DNA from: Candidatus Gallitreponema excrementavium
GTDB lineage: Bacteria > Spirochaetota > Spirochaetia > Treponematales > Treponemataceae
Direction: 5' to 3'
DNA length: 64,000 bases
NCBI GenBank assembly: GCA_017694795.1
Contig: JADIMM010000117.1
Coordinates: 49,429-113,428 of the forward strand
Shown here piece by piece: positions 18,341 to 27,778 of this stretch. A model generated the notes under the pieces. It worked only from the letters and a program-made list of their open reading frames with translations, was not told the DNA's origin and made no database searches. How positions within the stretch are numbered: position 1 is the stretch's first letter; each line of letters opens with the position of its first letter. The position numbers and the translations under genes were made by a program.

Positions 18341-19417
18341 TCATGTTCTTATAACCTTCATCAATAATGAACAGATAACGGTAAATAAAATAAGTGGAAA
18401 CCAGGCCCCCATAAATGGAGTTATATATTCCCACTTTGCAAGAAGCATGGTCATCATCTCCGTTATGTAATACAAAACTGAGGATGCAAGGCTGAGCAGC
18501 AGGCTCATCAACATTACATTTTTTCTGAACCAACCGGATACGGATATTGAAATGAATACAACTATCAAAGGTGTTAATGAGAAAGAAAACCTGCGGTAAT
18601 AATTTGACAAAGGTTCTGCGTAAGGCAGGCCGGCAGCCTTCATGGATTCTATTACCTTCTTTGCATCCCCTGCCGTCATTTCTTCAATATTGACCGTATT
18701 TTTTTGAAAAACCGAAGGGTCTTCATCCAAAATCAACTTATCGGGTGAGTAATCTTTTTTTTCAAAATTTTCTGACTGTGGATTATAAACATAATAGGCT
18801 GTATTATAAAAAGCCCACTTTTCTGTATCCCAAATTCCGGACTCTGCGGATAATACCGCATCAAGGTTCCCTTCTTCATCACGGAAAACCACAAGAACAC
18901 TTGAAAGTTTTTTTTGATTGGCATCATATTTTTCAGCCTTATAAATTATTCTTCCTTCCCTGGAAAGAATAATAATATTGTCATTGTTTTTATCCTCGTC
19001 CCGCTGAAGTGCTGCCTCCTGCCTTTGGTTTTTAATAACGGTTGACCTTATTACCACCCGGTCTTCAAAGAAAAAACCGAAAACCGACAAAAAAAATACA
19101 AAAACCAATAACGGGATGATAAATTTGTACAGGGGAATTCCGCTGGAAAAAATCGCAGTCATTTCATTTTTTGAATACATTTCCCCCAATACAAAAGAAA
19201 CTGCAAACAAAATAGACAGTGGAATGGAATAAGAAATACATTTTGGAATATAAAAAAAGGTTATTGCAAGAATTTCCTTTAACGGAACATTATTGCTTAA
19301 ATAGGTAAATATATTTGCAAAAATATCCACAAGCTGGAGAATCAAAACAAAAATAGAAAGAGCTGCAAAAAAAACAGGGACTACCTGCCGTAGCAAATAT
19401 TTGGACAAGATTTTCAT
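18341..19417 (-). CDS. LptF/LptG-family permease (LptG-like)
   Basis: A 358-residue membrane protein of the YjgP/YjgQ family, which in Gram-negatives forms the permease of the LPS transport ABC complex. Three helices lie in the first 110 residues, then a periplasmic beta-jellyroll-like region of about 160 residues, then three helices at the C-terminus. The N-terminus ILSKYLLRQVVPVFFAAL is typical. The start overlaps the partner permease gene by four bases, so the two are made together as a heterodimer. Treponemes are generally thought to lack classical LPS, so the cargo is uncertain; glycolipids or lipoproteins are possible. Confidence 0.88.
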   Translation of the reverse strand: MKILSKYLLRQVVPVFFAALSIFVLILQLVDIFANIFTYLSNNVPLKEILAITFFYIPKCISYSIPLSILFAVSFVLGEMYSKNEMTAIFSSGIPLYKFIIPLLVFVFFLSVFGFFFEDRVVIRSTVIKNQRQEAALQRDEDKNNDNIIILSREGRIIYKAEKYDANQKKLSSVLVVFRDEEGNLDAVLSAESGIWDTEKWAFYNTAYYVYNPQSENFEKKDYSPDKLILDEDPSVFQKNTVNIEEMTAGDAKKVIESMKAAGLPYAEPLSNYYRRFSFSLTPLIVVFISISVSGWFRKNVMLMSLLLSLASSVLYYITEMMTMLLAKWEYITPFMGAWFPLILFTVICSLLMKVIRT

Positions 19418-20712
19418 TTTTTATACACCCTGAAAATTAAAATCAAACCTGCAATTCCGACTAAAATATTCGGCGTCCACATGGCAATAAAGGGCTCAAG
19501 ATTATTTCTCAATCCCAAAGTCTGTAATCCAAGTACCACAGCCCAATAGAAAAAGCAAACCAGGATGCCCCACATGAGGGCCGCAGCCTGCCCCCTTTTC
19601 TTTATCATTACTCCCAAGGGAAATGAAATCAGAATAAAAAAAATCGAACCGAATGGAAGGGAAAATTTCAGGTACAATTCCATTTTGTACACATTAAGTG
19701 AGAACTTTGAAGGAGGATTATTCAGCTTGTTTTTTATTGACTGGACATTTTTATGAATTATATCACTTGAAGCATTGGAGTTATGGAGCTTTTCAAGATA
19801 ATAAAAATCCGAAAAAATCTCTTTCTTGCGGTTTTTTAAAAGTTCCTGATAATTCTTGTTCATTTTTTTTATCTCTTTGGAAACATCGATTGATGTCATC
19901 TCCCTGGGGCTTACACTGCCACCACCTCCTCCGGTAAAATCCTGAAAAAAAACATTGTAAACTATACTTTTTCCGTTAATATAGTCAAAATCATTTTCAT
20001 TATTCTTGTTTAAAACAAAGACCCGCCCGTCACTCATGTCAAGACTTAAGGCAACCGCACTATTATTACTTTTACGGGTTGTGGTTAGGGGCGAAGACAA
20101 GATTCTCTGGTTATTTTCAGAATCCCTGTCAAAAATAATAATTTCGTCAACTGTACTCCCCTTTACTTCTCCAACAACCATGGATGTATTACCGCTTCTT
20201 TTTACTGAATTTGAAGTTATTTCCAAGGATGGAGTTGAGGCAATTATACTCCGGTTAAGTTCATTGAATTTAAGGGATCCTATCGGTAAAAGAATATCAT
20301 TAGTAAGAAAAGAAAACACGGAAATTATCAATCCGGCTGCAATCATGGGGAAAAAAATTATCCTGAATGAAAACCCCAAAGCCCTTATACTTAATATTTC
20401 ATTATCAGATGCCATCCTGCCCAGGCAAAGAAGAGTCCCCATCATTGTAGCAAAAGGAGCCGCCGTAGCAACAACAGAGGGTAAGGCATAAAAAACCAAA
20501 AGTGCCACATCCTTCAGGGGAACCCGTTTTTCAAGAATGCTTCCGGCCATAAGGAGAATGTTGTTTACAAAAAAAATAAAAAAGAAAAAACAAAAGGCAA
20601 CTGAAAAATACACCATCATTTCCCGGAAAATATAGACTGCCATGGTCCGGGACGGTATCAGGAAATCCCTTATTTCAGCATAAAATTCATGGTATTTTTC
20701 AGGAAGCCTCAT
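19414..20712 (-). CDS. LptF/LptG-family permease (LptF-like)
   Basis: The second YjgP/YjgQ-type permease, 432 residues, with the same layout: three N-terminal helices (IFREMMVYFSVAFCFFFFIFF first), a periplasmic domain enlarged by a charged helical insert around residues 280-330 (KKMNKNYQELLKNRKKEIFSD part), and three C-terminal helices. The extra insert explains its larger size relative to the typical 360 residues. It starts two bases after dut ends and overlaps its partner by four bases. The matching LptB ATPase is not in this window. Confidence 0.88.
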   Translation of the reverse strand: MRLPEKYHEFYAEIRDFLIPSRTMAVYIFREMMVYFSVAFCFFFFIFFVNNILLMAGSILEKRVPLKDVALLVFYALPSVVATAAPFATMMGTLLCLGRMASDNEILSIRALGFSFRIIFFPMIAAGLIISVFSFLTNDILLPIGSLKFNELNRSIIASTPSLEITSNSVKRSGNTSMVVGEVKGSTVDEIIIFDRDSENNQRILSSPLTTTRKSNNSAVALSLDMSDGRVFVLNKNNENDFDYINGKSIVYNVFFQDFTGGGGGSVSPREMTSIDVSKEIKKMNKNYQELLKNRKKEIFSDFYYLEKLHNSNASSDIIHKNVQSIKNKLNNPPSKFSLNVYKMELYLKFSLPFGSIFFILISFPLGVMIKKRGQAAALMWGILVCFFYWAVVLGLQTLGLRNNLEPFIAMWTPNILVGIAGLILIFRVYKK

Positions 20713-20714
20713 TT

Positions 20715-21167
20715 TCAGTTTTTTCCGGTAGAACCGAACCCTCCTGATCCCCTTTCTGTCTCAGACAAAATTCCTGTAGTGACAAAATCAGCCCTTATAA
20801 CAGGAGACAAAACAATCTGGGCTATACGGTCATTGTTTTCCACCGTAAAATCTTCCTTTCCGGTGTTGATTAAAATAACACCTATTTCACCACGGTAGTC
20901 ACTGTCAATTGTTCCCGGACTGTTAAGGCAGGTTATGCCGTGTTTTAAGGCAAGTCCGGAACGGGGCCTAACCTGTATCTCATATCCTTCAGGAATCTCA
21001 AATAAAAGTCCTGTGGGAATCAAAGCCCTTTCCCCAGGCTTGATAACAACCGGTGCAGTTATGCAGGCCCTGATATCAGCACCTGCAGCCCCGAAAGTTG
21101 AATAAGAAGGCGGTACAGGCTTACAATTATCTTTAAATAAAACCTTTACTTTTACATTATTACCCAT
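20715..21167 (-). CDS. dut: Deoxyuridine 5'-triphosphate nucleotidohydrolase
   Basis: dUTPase hydrolyses dUTP to dUMP, keeping uracil out of DNA and feeding thymidylate synthesis. The trimeric type is recognised by five motifs, all visible in 150 residues: [38 protein letters not shown] and the C-terminal [11 protein letters not shown] arm that closes over the substrate. The start overlaps the end of the M16 peptidase gene by eight bases, so expression is coupled to it. Confidence 0.97.
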   Translation of the reverse strand: MGNNVKVKVLFKDNCKPVPPSYSTFGAAGADIRACITAPVVIKPGERALIPTGLLFEIPEGYEIQVRPRSGLALKHGITCLNSPGTIDSDYRGEIGVILINTGKEDFTVENNDRIAQIVLSPVIRADFVTTGILSETERGSGGFGSTGKN

Positions 21168-22506
21168 AATAACCCTCTTTACTTAATTTCAAGCTGACAA
21201 ATCCGCAATTTATAAAACTGTTTAAAGCCACGTCTTCATATACCGGTTTCTGTTTAAATTTATTTTTCAATAAATTTTTCTCACCGATAACGATAAGTGA
21301 AGCCTTTGAAAAATCCAAATACCTTTCTGCCAGAAAATTCACTTCTGAAGATACAACCGATTCCAGTGTTTCGAAAACGCAATCATAATCAAATACCTCA
21401 CCGTAATCATAAAACTGCCTGCCAAGACGTTTCATCCTGTATTCCATATCCGTCATGGAGATTACTATTTCTCCGGAAATATGCCTCATGCCAAAGCCTA
21501 GTTCCTCTTCTGAAATTCCACTTTTCTTTAGCAAAACAAGCTGTTCAAAAACCGTTTTTACAATCTCCCCCGTTTTATCCCCGGGAAAACCGGCATAAAT
21601 ATTCCAGATTCCTCCATTACGGCAAAACGAAGTGGAACTGTACACATTATAACAAAGCCCCTTTTTTTCCCTTAAAGCCTGAAAAAGCCTCGAAGCCATT
21701 GTATCCCCTACCACAGAATCAAAAACAGACCATAGTATAAACTGCCTCTGATTTTCCAGCTTTGGAATCGGGAATCCGAGAAAAAGCTGGTACTGCTGGA
21801 ATTCCGACTTAAGGAAAAATTTACCGCTCCGCCATATTAAATCATCAATCTTAAGGGAATTTTCTTTTCTTGCGGGAAGAAGCCTTTCAAGTATAGAAGC
21901 GGCGGTATCAAAATCAAAAGAACCTGCCAAAGAAACAGTAAGCTCCCCATACTTAAAATATTCACAATACAGACTGTAAAGAACCTCCCGGGTCAAAAAA
22001 GAAAGCTCATAAACGGAACCTGCAATATTTTTTGAGATAGATTGTCCCGGATAAACCGCCTGCAAAAAACCGTCCAAAGCCACTTCTTCTGAATCATCCA
22101 GAGAAGAAATAATCTCACTTTCGATAACCGGATATTCCCTGTCATATTCCTGCTGGCTAAAGACCGAATCGGATACCATGTTACAGAGAATTTCCAAGGC
22201 ACGTTCAAAAACCGTGCCGGGAACAAGACAATGCAGGCAAACCATTTCCCTTTCGGTGAAGGCATTTACATACCCGCCGTACTTTTCAAATTCCTTCGCA
22301 ATATCAAGGGAACTCATGGAAGAAGTTCCCTTAAACAGCATATGTTCTATAAAGTGGGCGGCCCCACGGGTGGAGCGACCTTTTCCACCGAATACTTCAA
22401 AACGGGAGCCATAAGGAAACCAGAACCCGGCTGCAAAAACCCCGGTTTCTGCTACAGGTTCTGCGAGTAATCTGACTCCGTTTTTTAATACTCTGTTAAT
22501 TATCAC
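21160..22506 (-). CDS. M16-family zinc metallopeptidase
   Basis: Pitrilysin/processing-peptidase-like enzyme of 448 residues. The inverted zinc motif HFIEH (H51, E54, H55) is followed by MLFKGT, and the distal glutamate lies in the [14 protein letters not shown] helix. The second half contains the usual GLCYNVYSS segment of the family. Bacterial members next to pnp are common, but their substrates are mostly unknown. It shows no signal peptide, so it is probably cytoplasmic. The gene overlaps pnp by four bases upstream and dut by eight bases downstream. Confidence 0.93.
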   Translation of the reverse strand: MIINRVLKNGVRLLAEPVAETGVFAAGFWFPYGSRFEVFGGKGRSTRGAAHFIEHMLFKGTSSMSSLDIAKEFEKYGGYVNAFTEREMVCLHCLVPGTVFERALEILCNMVSDSVFSQQEYDREYPVIESEIISSLDDSEEVALDGFLQAVYPGQSISKNIAGSVYELSFLTREVLYSLYCEYFKYGELTVSLAGSFDFDTAASILERLLPARKENSLKIDDLIWRSGKFFLKSEFQQYQLFLGFPIPKLENQRQFILWSVFDSVVGDTMASRLFQALREKKGLCYNVYSSTSFCRNGGIWNIYAGFPGDKTGEIVKTVFEQLVLLKKSGISEEELGFGMRHISGEIVISMTDMEYRMKRLGRQFYDYGEVFDYDCVFETLESVVSSEVNFLAERYLDFSKASLIVIGEKNLLKNKFKQKPVYEDVALNSFINCGFVSLKLSKEGYYG

Positions 22507-24605
22507 TTCTTTTCGCTGTCTTCAATTGCGTCAATATAAGACAGGTTCAAACGCCCCATTTTATCAATCTCCAAAAGCTTTACAGGTACAACCTGCCCCT
22601 CTTTAAGAACTTCGGAAACAGAGGCTATCCTTTTTCTGGAAAGTTTGGAAATATGGCAAAGCCCTTCTTTTCCCGGAAGGATTTCAATAAAGGCACCAAA
22701 ATCCATAATACGTTTTACAGTACCCTGGTATATAAGCCCAACCTCAGGATCCTCTACAATCCCTTTGATTACTGCTTTTGCCCCGTCTGTAGACTTACTG
22801 TTTTTTCCGTAAATGGTAACTGTTCCGTCATCTTCGGTATTAATTGTAACCCCGAATTGGGCAGAGATTGCCTTTACATTTTTTCCTCCTGGACCGATTA
22901 AAGCACCTATTTTATCAGTGTCAATCCGCATCTTCTCAATTTTAGGAGCATACTCGCTGATGTGGTCGGCAGGTTTTGAAATAGTCTGGTTCATTATTCC
23001 AAGAATATGAAGCCTTCCCCTCTTTGCCTGGGCAAGAGCCTTTTCCATTATTTCGGTGGTAACGCCTGCAATTTTAATATCCATCTGGAATCCGGTAATT
23101 CCGTCAACAGTTCCGGCAACCTTAAAATCCATATCCCCAAGATGGTCTTCTTCTCCCAGAATATCGGAAAGAATGGCGTACTTTTCATATTTATCGCCCT
23201 CTGTGATAAGCCCCATGGCAATTCCTGCTACTGGTTTCTTCATCGGGACACCGGCTGCAAGCATACAGAGTGTACCGCCACACACAGAAGCCATAGAAGA
23301 AGAACCGTTGGATTCCATAATTTCAGAAACAACTCTTATTGTGTATGGGAATTCCTCCCTTGAGGGAACCATCGGTTCCAGTGAACGGCGGGCAAGGTTT
23401 CCGTGACCTATTTCCCTTCTGCCGGTACCGAGACGGCCGCATTCACCTACAGAATAGGGAGGAAAATTATAGTGAAGGATAAAATGCTCCCTCCTGTCAC
23501 CTTCTATATCATCATAAACCTGCTCGTCCAATGTAGTCCCTAATGTTGCTACAGCCAGGGACTGGGTTTCACCCCTGGTAAAAATTGCCGAACCGTGGGG
23601 TCTAGGCAGCACATTAATTTCACAGGTAATAGGCCTGATATCTTCAAGACCTCTTCCGTCTACACGGAGCCCTTTTTCAAGAATACTTTTTCTGAGAATG
23701 TTGTACTGCATATCGTCAAAGAGGGCATCAAAAAGTTTTTTCTGGATTTCGTCTTCAAGCTGGGCTGCATATTTTTCTGCAATATCTGCCTTGACTTTTG
23801 CTATGGAATCATGGCGGGCAAACTTAGTAGACTCAAAACAAGCCTTTTCCAAAAGCGGCATAGCCTCTTTTTCAATGGCTTCCTTATTCTCCAAAACAAC
23901 ATTCAAAGGTGCAAGGGGCAGTTTTTCCTTTCCTGCCAGTTTGCGCAAGTCTTCCTGGAGATGACACATTGCGGTGATAAATTCCTGGGCTTTTGCCAAT
24001 GCACCGAGCATAAGCTCTTCTGAAACTTCCTGTGCACCGCCTTCCACCATGGTAAACCCTTCTGCGGTACCGGCAACAACAATCTCAAGCTGGCCTTTTT
24101 CAATCTGCTCATAGGTAGGATTGATAACATAATCACCGTCAACATAACCTACCCTTACGGCAGCAACGGGTCCGTTAAAGGGAATATCGGAAATAGTAAC
24201 AGCTGCAGAACTGGCAATAACAGCCAGAATATCAGGAGGATTGATTTGGTCTGAAGAAACACAGGTCGGAACAATCTGAATTTCACGTCCGAAAGAAATA
24301 TCAAAAAGTGGTCTCATAGGGCGGTCAATAAGCCTGGAAACCAATATTTCCTTATCCTTTGGCCTTCCTTCCCGTTTTATAAATCCACCGGGAATCTTTC
24401 CCGCAGCGTAATATTTTTCATTATAGTCAACCGTTACAGGAACATAATCCAATCCTTCCTGGGCTGTGGAAGAAGCACACACAGTTGCAATAACAGCAGA
24501 ACCTGCATACTGTGCATAAACTGCCCCATTAGCCTGCTTTGCAAGTCTTCCTGTTTCCAAAATAAGTTCGTCATCACCGATTTTATAACTGACTCTCTGA
24601 ACCAT
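22503..24605 (-). CDS. pnp: Polyribonucleotide nucleotidyltransferase (PNPase)
   Basis: PNPase is a trimeric 3'-5' exoribonuclease that degrades RNA with phosphate. The 700-residue protein has both RNase PH domains (GKIPGGFIKREGRPKDKE in the first; FPPYSVGE and GRREIGHGNLARRSL in the second), then a KH domain with IGPGGKNVKAI and a C-terminal S1 domain (GAFIEILPGKEGLCHISKLS). Length is standard. It leads the run pnp, M16, dut, two permeases, tgt and the HEAT protein; consecutive genes overlap or lie within 20 bases. The 250-base upstream region separates it from rpsO by a terminator, so it needs its own promoter or read-through. Confidence 0.98.
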   Translation of the reverse strand: MVQRVSYKIGDDELILETGRLAKQANGAVYAQYAGSAVIATVCASSTAQEGLDYVPVTVDYNEKYYAAGKIPGGFIKREGRPKDKEILVSRLIDRPMRPLFDISFGREIQIVPTCVSSDQINPPDILAVIASSAAVTISDIPFNGPVAAVRVGYVDGDYVINPTYEQIEKGQLEIVVAGTAEGFTMVEGGAQEVSEELMLGALAKAQEFITAMCHLQEDLRKLAGKEKLPLAPLNVVLENKEAIEKEAMPLLEKACFESTKFARHDSIAKVKADIAEKYAAQLEDEIQKKLFDALFDDMQYNILRKSILEKGLRVDGRGLEDIRPITCEINVLPRPHGSAIFTRGETQSLAVATLGTTLDEQVYDDIEGDRREHFILHYNFPPYSVGECGRLGTGRREIGHGNLARRSLEPMVPSREEFPYTIRVVSEIMESNGSSSMASVCGGTLCMLAAGVPMKKPVAGIAMGLITEGDKYEKYAILSDILGEEDHLGDMDFKVAGTVDGITGFQMDIKIAGVTTEIMEKALAQAKRGRLHILGIMNQTISKPADHISEYAPKIEKMRIDTDKIGALIGPGGKNVKAISAQFGVTINTEDDGTVTIYGKNSKSTDGAKAVIKGIVEDPEVGLIYQGTVKRIMDFGAFIEILPGKEGLCHISKLSRKRIASVSEVLKEGQVVPVKLLEIDKMGRLNLSYIDAIEDSEKK

Positions 24606-24811
24606 ATAACATCCTTATAAAAAAATTTCTACTACCTGAAACAAACCGCTCTACTGGCCGATTTTTTCAGTCAAATCAAAATACTGAAACATCAGTAAAC
24701 CGACAAAACTGTCAAACCAACACATCAAGGATATCCGGTATATCAGTTCCATTTACTATACTGCCGGAATAAAGGGAACTCATATGCCGGAATTATCTCC
24801 TTAATGATTTT

Positions 24812-24848
24812 TGACAAAACAAAACCGGCCGGCAATTATGCCAGCCGG
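24812..24848 (-). terminator. Terminator after rpsO
   Basis: On the minus strand CCGGCTGGC pairs with GCCGGCCGG (one G-T pair) around a six-base loop, then TTTTGTTTTG follows. It starts ten bases beyond the rpsO stop. The remaining sequence up to pnp (24606-24811) contains no gene that I can support; a TTGACA lies at about 24708-24713 on the minus strand but lacks a clear -10. Confidence 0.85.
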
Positions 24849-24857
24849 ATACCAACA

Positions 24858-25127
24858 CTATTTGCGGATATTGAGCTCCTGAATAAGCTTTCTGTACCCT
24901 TCAAGATCTCTTCTCTGTAAATACTTTAACAGGCTTTTTCTCTGTCCAACGAGCTTTAAAAGCCCCCTGTGGGAACTTTTATCCTTCTTGTTTTTCTTAC
25001 AATGTTCTGTAAGCTGAAGGATTCTCTCTGTCATCAATGCAATCTGAACCTCTGTTTTCCCGGTGTCTTTTTCATTTTCCCCGAATTTACCGATAATCGA
25101 TAAAGCCTGATCTTTTGAAAGTGCCAT
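24858..25127 (-). CDS. rpsO: 30S ribosomal protein S15
   Basis: S15 binds the central domain of 16S rRNA early in 30S assembly. The 89-residue product matches the family in length and motifs: [41 protein letters not shown] and [11 protein letters not shown], ending with [17 protein letters not shown]. GGAGATTGC before the ATG is a good ribosome-binding site. It lies between ribF and a terminator, in the conserved bacterial truB-ribF-rpsO-pnp order. In other bacteria S15 represses its own translation; no leader structure was established here. Confidence 0.98.
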   Translation of the reverse strand: MALSKDQALSIIGKFGENEKDTGKTEVQIALMTERILQLTEHCKKNKKDKSSHRGLLKLVGQRKSLLKYLQRRDLEGYRKLIQELNIRK

Positions 25128-25198
25128 TATGCAATCTCCTGTATTTCCCGTTCCAAATGAACAGTTATTTGTTTAAAGTTTCGTTTTCCAAACAAACT

Positions 25199-26023
25199 TT
25201 ATATAAAACTTATGCAACAGGGATTTGAATCCAAATCAAAGTCTTCCAAAACCAAAAATCCGGAATCAATCCTGCAATTTCCTGTAAGTCCGTCCCCAGT
25301 AGCAAGCAGGGGATTTATGTTTTCTCCCCCGCAGGAAAGGCTTACTTTATATTCGCCGGCAGGAGGCAAAACCTGCTTAATCTGCCCCAAGGCATACTTC
25401 AATTTTCCCTGTTCCCGGCTAAATGCAGCATTCTGTAGATATATACAAAAGGGCCTGCCCAAAAGGCGACGGACAATCCCCAGCTCTCCCCCCCGAATCT
25501 TACATCTGATAAGCGAAGAACTAACCCTTTCACCCCCAACCGTAACAGGGGAAGCAACCTCCAGCACGAAGTGATACTTCTCAGCCATGATTTTAAGCTC
25601 CGGAACCCCGGATTCCATTGAGCGACCAAACCTAAAATCATAACCCGCTGCTAAATAGTTAAAGTGTAAAGAATTCCGTAATATTTCTACAAAATCTTCT
25701 CCTGACATTCTACCAAATTCAGAAGAAAAGTCAATTACCAAAACCTGCCTTATTCCCAGTTTATCAAGCAAGTTGATTTTACAATCAAAGGGTAGAATTT
25801 CCCCCGGATAATCAAGAGGGGAAAGTGATTTTTTTGGAGGAAACCTGAATGTTACGGCAAGGGGAATCAGATTTTGGAGCTTGGAATACGAAACACACAT
25901 ATCAATCAAGGTCTTATGGCCGGCATGAACACCGTCAAAAGTCCCGATTGTTATGCCGGTTTTTTGGCCTTGGAAAAAATCCCTGCCGGAAGAAACTATG
26001 TCATTCCAATTTATTATTTTCAC
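25199..26023 (-). CDS. ribF: RibF-like FAD synthetase with degenerate riboflavin kinase domain
   Basis: RibF normally makes FMN then FAD using an N-terminal adenylyltransferase and a C-terminal kinase domain. The N-terminal part is intact: TIGTFDGVHAGHK (about residues 24-36) with the HxGH site, then GYDFRFGRS and VSSSLIR. The C-terminal part, from GRPFCIYLQ on, lacks the kinase signature (the G-x-G-x-x-LGFPTAN-type loop). It is about 90 residues instead of about 130. The whole protein has 274 residues against the usual 305-315. So FAD synthesis is supported but the kinase step is not. The gene begins two bases after truB. Confidence 0.85.
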   Translation of the reverse strand: MKIINWNDIVSSGRDFFQGQKTGITIGTFDGVHAGHKTLIDMCVSYSKLQNLIPLAVTFRFPPKKSLSPLDYPGEILPFDCKINLLDKLGIRQVLVIDFSSEFGRMSGEDFVEILRNSLHFNYLAAGYDFRFGRSMESGVPELKIMAEKYHFVLEVASPVTVGGERVSSSLIRCKIRGGELGIVRRLLGRPFCIYLQNAAFSREQGKLKYALGQIKQVLPPAGEYKVSLSCGGENINPLLATGDGLTGNCRIDSGFLVLEDFDLDSNPCCISFI

Positions 26024-26025
26024 CC

Positions 26026-27057
26026 TCAGTATGCCTCCCCAAAGTCTTCCTTAGGAAGAACAAAAATGTACTTAAAATTCCCCTTTCCGTCAAATTCCCC
26101 AAGACCGGCAAAGGAATCCCGGTAATAAACTGCTGTTTTCCGTTTTACATCTCCGTAGAATCCGGGTAATATCCCGGAATCATCCATATAAAAGTCTTCG
26201 CAAGTCAGTATGCCGCCGTTGAAAAAAACCTTGAAGTTATTTTCCTTTAAGTTCGCCACATAAAAACCACACATTTCTGCTATTTCCCGGGTAAAATCCA
26301 GGGCCTTTTGCCTTATCAATGATAATTTATCTAAATCCGGTGGCAAAGCGGCAGACTCCCCGGACTTAAACCCAATTAGAGTTTCCTTCAAGGTTTTTTT
26401 ATCCCAATCAGGAAGATATTCACAAAAAACACTGTCCTCAAGTTTGAATGCTCCGACCCTGTTGCGCCTGAGTCTTAAAACATACCCGCAGGAACCTGCC
26501 ATAACAGCAAGATCTCTTGCAAGAGACCTGATATAAGTCCCTTTTGAACACTGTATCTTGAAAAGCCCATAAGACAAATTTTCCCTGTTATCCCGGAAAA
26601 AATCGATAAGTTCAAAATTCTTTATAAAAACTTCCCGGGATTTTAATTCCGGAGTTTTTCCCTCCCTCGCAAGGTTATAAGCCCTTTTCCCGTCTATATG
26701 CACGGCCGAAAACGCCGGGGGAATCTGGCTGATTTTTCCGGTAAAACCTGGTAAAAGGTTAAGGATTTTCTCCTTTGAGGGAGAATCGGCAGTTTTTATG
26801 ACCTTTCCCTGGCAATCAAGGGTATCTGTCTCCTTGCCGAAAACAAAAATCCCCGTATATTCCTTATCCAAGGCGGTAATGTGCTCCACAAGGCGGGTAA
26901 GCCTGCCGGTTAAAACCACAAGAAGCCCGTCTGCAAAACTGTCCAATGTTCCTGTATGCCCCACCCGGCGGGTATCAAGACTCTTTTTTATATCTGACAA
27001 GGCTCCAAAGCTTGATACACCGGAAGTTTTTGAAAGGAGAATCAGTTTATTGTTCAT
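26026..27057 (-). CDS. truB: tRNA pseudouridine-55 synthase
   Basis: TruB isomerises uridine 55 in the T-arm of tRNAs. Counting from the ATG at 27057, the 343-residue protein has VGHTGTLDSFADGLLVVLTG with catalytic aspartate D39, IPPAFSAVHIDGKRAYNLAREG and KGTYIRSLARDLA. I preferred this start over the upstream ATG at 27120 because it begins MNNKLILLSKTSG like other TruB proteins and lies four bases after rbfA ends. The C-terminal 110 residues diverge from the common PUA-like domain. Position between rbfA and ribF is the conserved bacterial order. Confidence 0.95.
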   Translation of the reverse strand: MNNKLILLSKTSGVSSFGALSDIKKSLDTRRVGHTGTLDSFADGLLVVLTGRLTRLVEHITALDKEYTGIFVFGKETDTLDCQGKVIKTADSPSKEKILNLLPGFTGKISQIPPAFSAVHIDGKRAYNLAREGKTPELKSREVFIKNFELIDFFRDNRENLSYGLFKIQCSKGTYIRSLARDLAVMAGSCGYVLRLRRNRVGAFKLEDSVFCEYLPDWDKKTLKETLIGFKSGESAALPPDLDKLSLIRQKALDFTREIAEMCGFYVANLKENNFKVFFNGGILTCEDFYMDDSGILPGFYGDVKRKTAVYYRDSFAGLGEFDGKGNFKYIFVLPKEDFGEAY

Positions 27058-27061
27058 TTTA

Positions 27062-27469
27062 TTATTCTTCTTCTGATTCAATCTGTCTGTATGGATTGTT
27101 TTCTGCAATCTCCCTGTCACGGGCGGTTACCTCTGTTATTTTCTGTACCATTGAGATCCCGGTTTTAATACTGTCATCAAAAACAAATGTAAGCTTTGGG
27201 ATTTTGAGAAGTCTGAGTTTTTTCCCCAGTACGGACTGAATAAAACCGGAAGCACTGTTTAATCCGGCAACCCCTTTAACAATGTCTTTAGGCTCCATAA
27301 AACTTGAAACATAGACCTTAGCTACTGAAAAATCACCGGAAACTTCCACATGATTAACAGTCAAAAAAGTCGAAACCCTTGGATCTTTGATTTTGCCTGA
27401 CATAATCATCCCGGCAATCTCTTCCTGTATCTGAACCCCGATTCTGTCGGCCCTTGTATAATCGCTCAT
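27062..27469 (-). CDS. rbfA: 30S ribosome-binding factor A
   Basis: RbfA is a KH-like protein that helps 16S rRNA maturation and cold adaptation. The 135 residues from the ATG at 27469 start MSDYTRADRIGVQIQEEIAGMI, the usual N-terminal helix, then contain KDPRVSTFLTVNHVEVSGDFSVAKVYVS and PKLTFVFDDSI. GGAGAG five bases before the ATG supports this start over the ATG at 27502. The infB-nusA genes that often precede it are not here; instead a spirochaete-specific pair lies upstream. Confidence 0.95.
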   Translation of the reverse strand: MSDYTRADRIGVQIQEEIAGMIMSGKIKDPRVSTFLTVNHVEVSGDFSVAKVYVSSFMEPKDIVKGVAGLNSASGFIQSVLGKKLRLLKIPKLTFVFDDSIKTGISMVQKITEVTARDREIAENNPYRQIESEEE

Positions 27470-27514
27470 GTTACTCTCCGTTCCTATTAAAGACATCCGC
27501 ACCAGTATAAAATT

Positions 27515-27778
27515 TTAAATATTTCTCTGCAATAATAAAATTAAAAAAACAGGAACTGTTATGCCTGCAAAGGAAAAAGTAATAAAAATCCGGCAGATAA
27601 AAACGGAAAAAAAATACCCCTGTTCCGGCTCCTTGTTGTATAGCACCTCAAAAGCCCGTTTAAGCTTAACATTTACCTGAACATTACCGCTAAAAACTAA
27701 CGGGCCTTTACATTTAAAACCGGGAAAAGGGTAACCGGAAATAAACCCACGCAAGGTAATTTTCCGGTAAAAAATCAA
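27515..27778 (-). CDS. Possible small membrane protein
   Basis: An 87-codon frame with a TTG start whose first base overlaps the stop of the TIGR03545 gene (TTGA arrangement), which would suit translational coupling. The C-terminal third is a convincing hydrophobic helix (roughly residues 57-82), and the N-terminal part is basic and glycine-rich. There is no clear ribosome-binding site and I recognise no family. It fills an otherwise empty 270-base gap between the TIGR03545 gene and rbfA. It could be a real small protein or a chance frame. Confidence 0.35.
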   Translation of the reverse strand: MIFYRKITLRGFISGYPFPGFKCKGPLVFSGNVQVNVKLKRAFEVLYNKEPEQGYFFSVFICRIFITFSFAGITVPVFLILLLQRNI

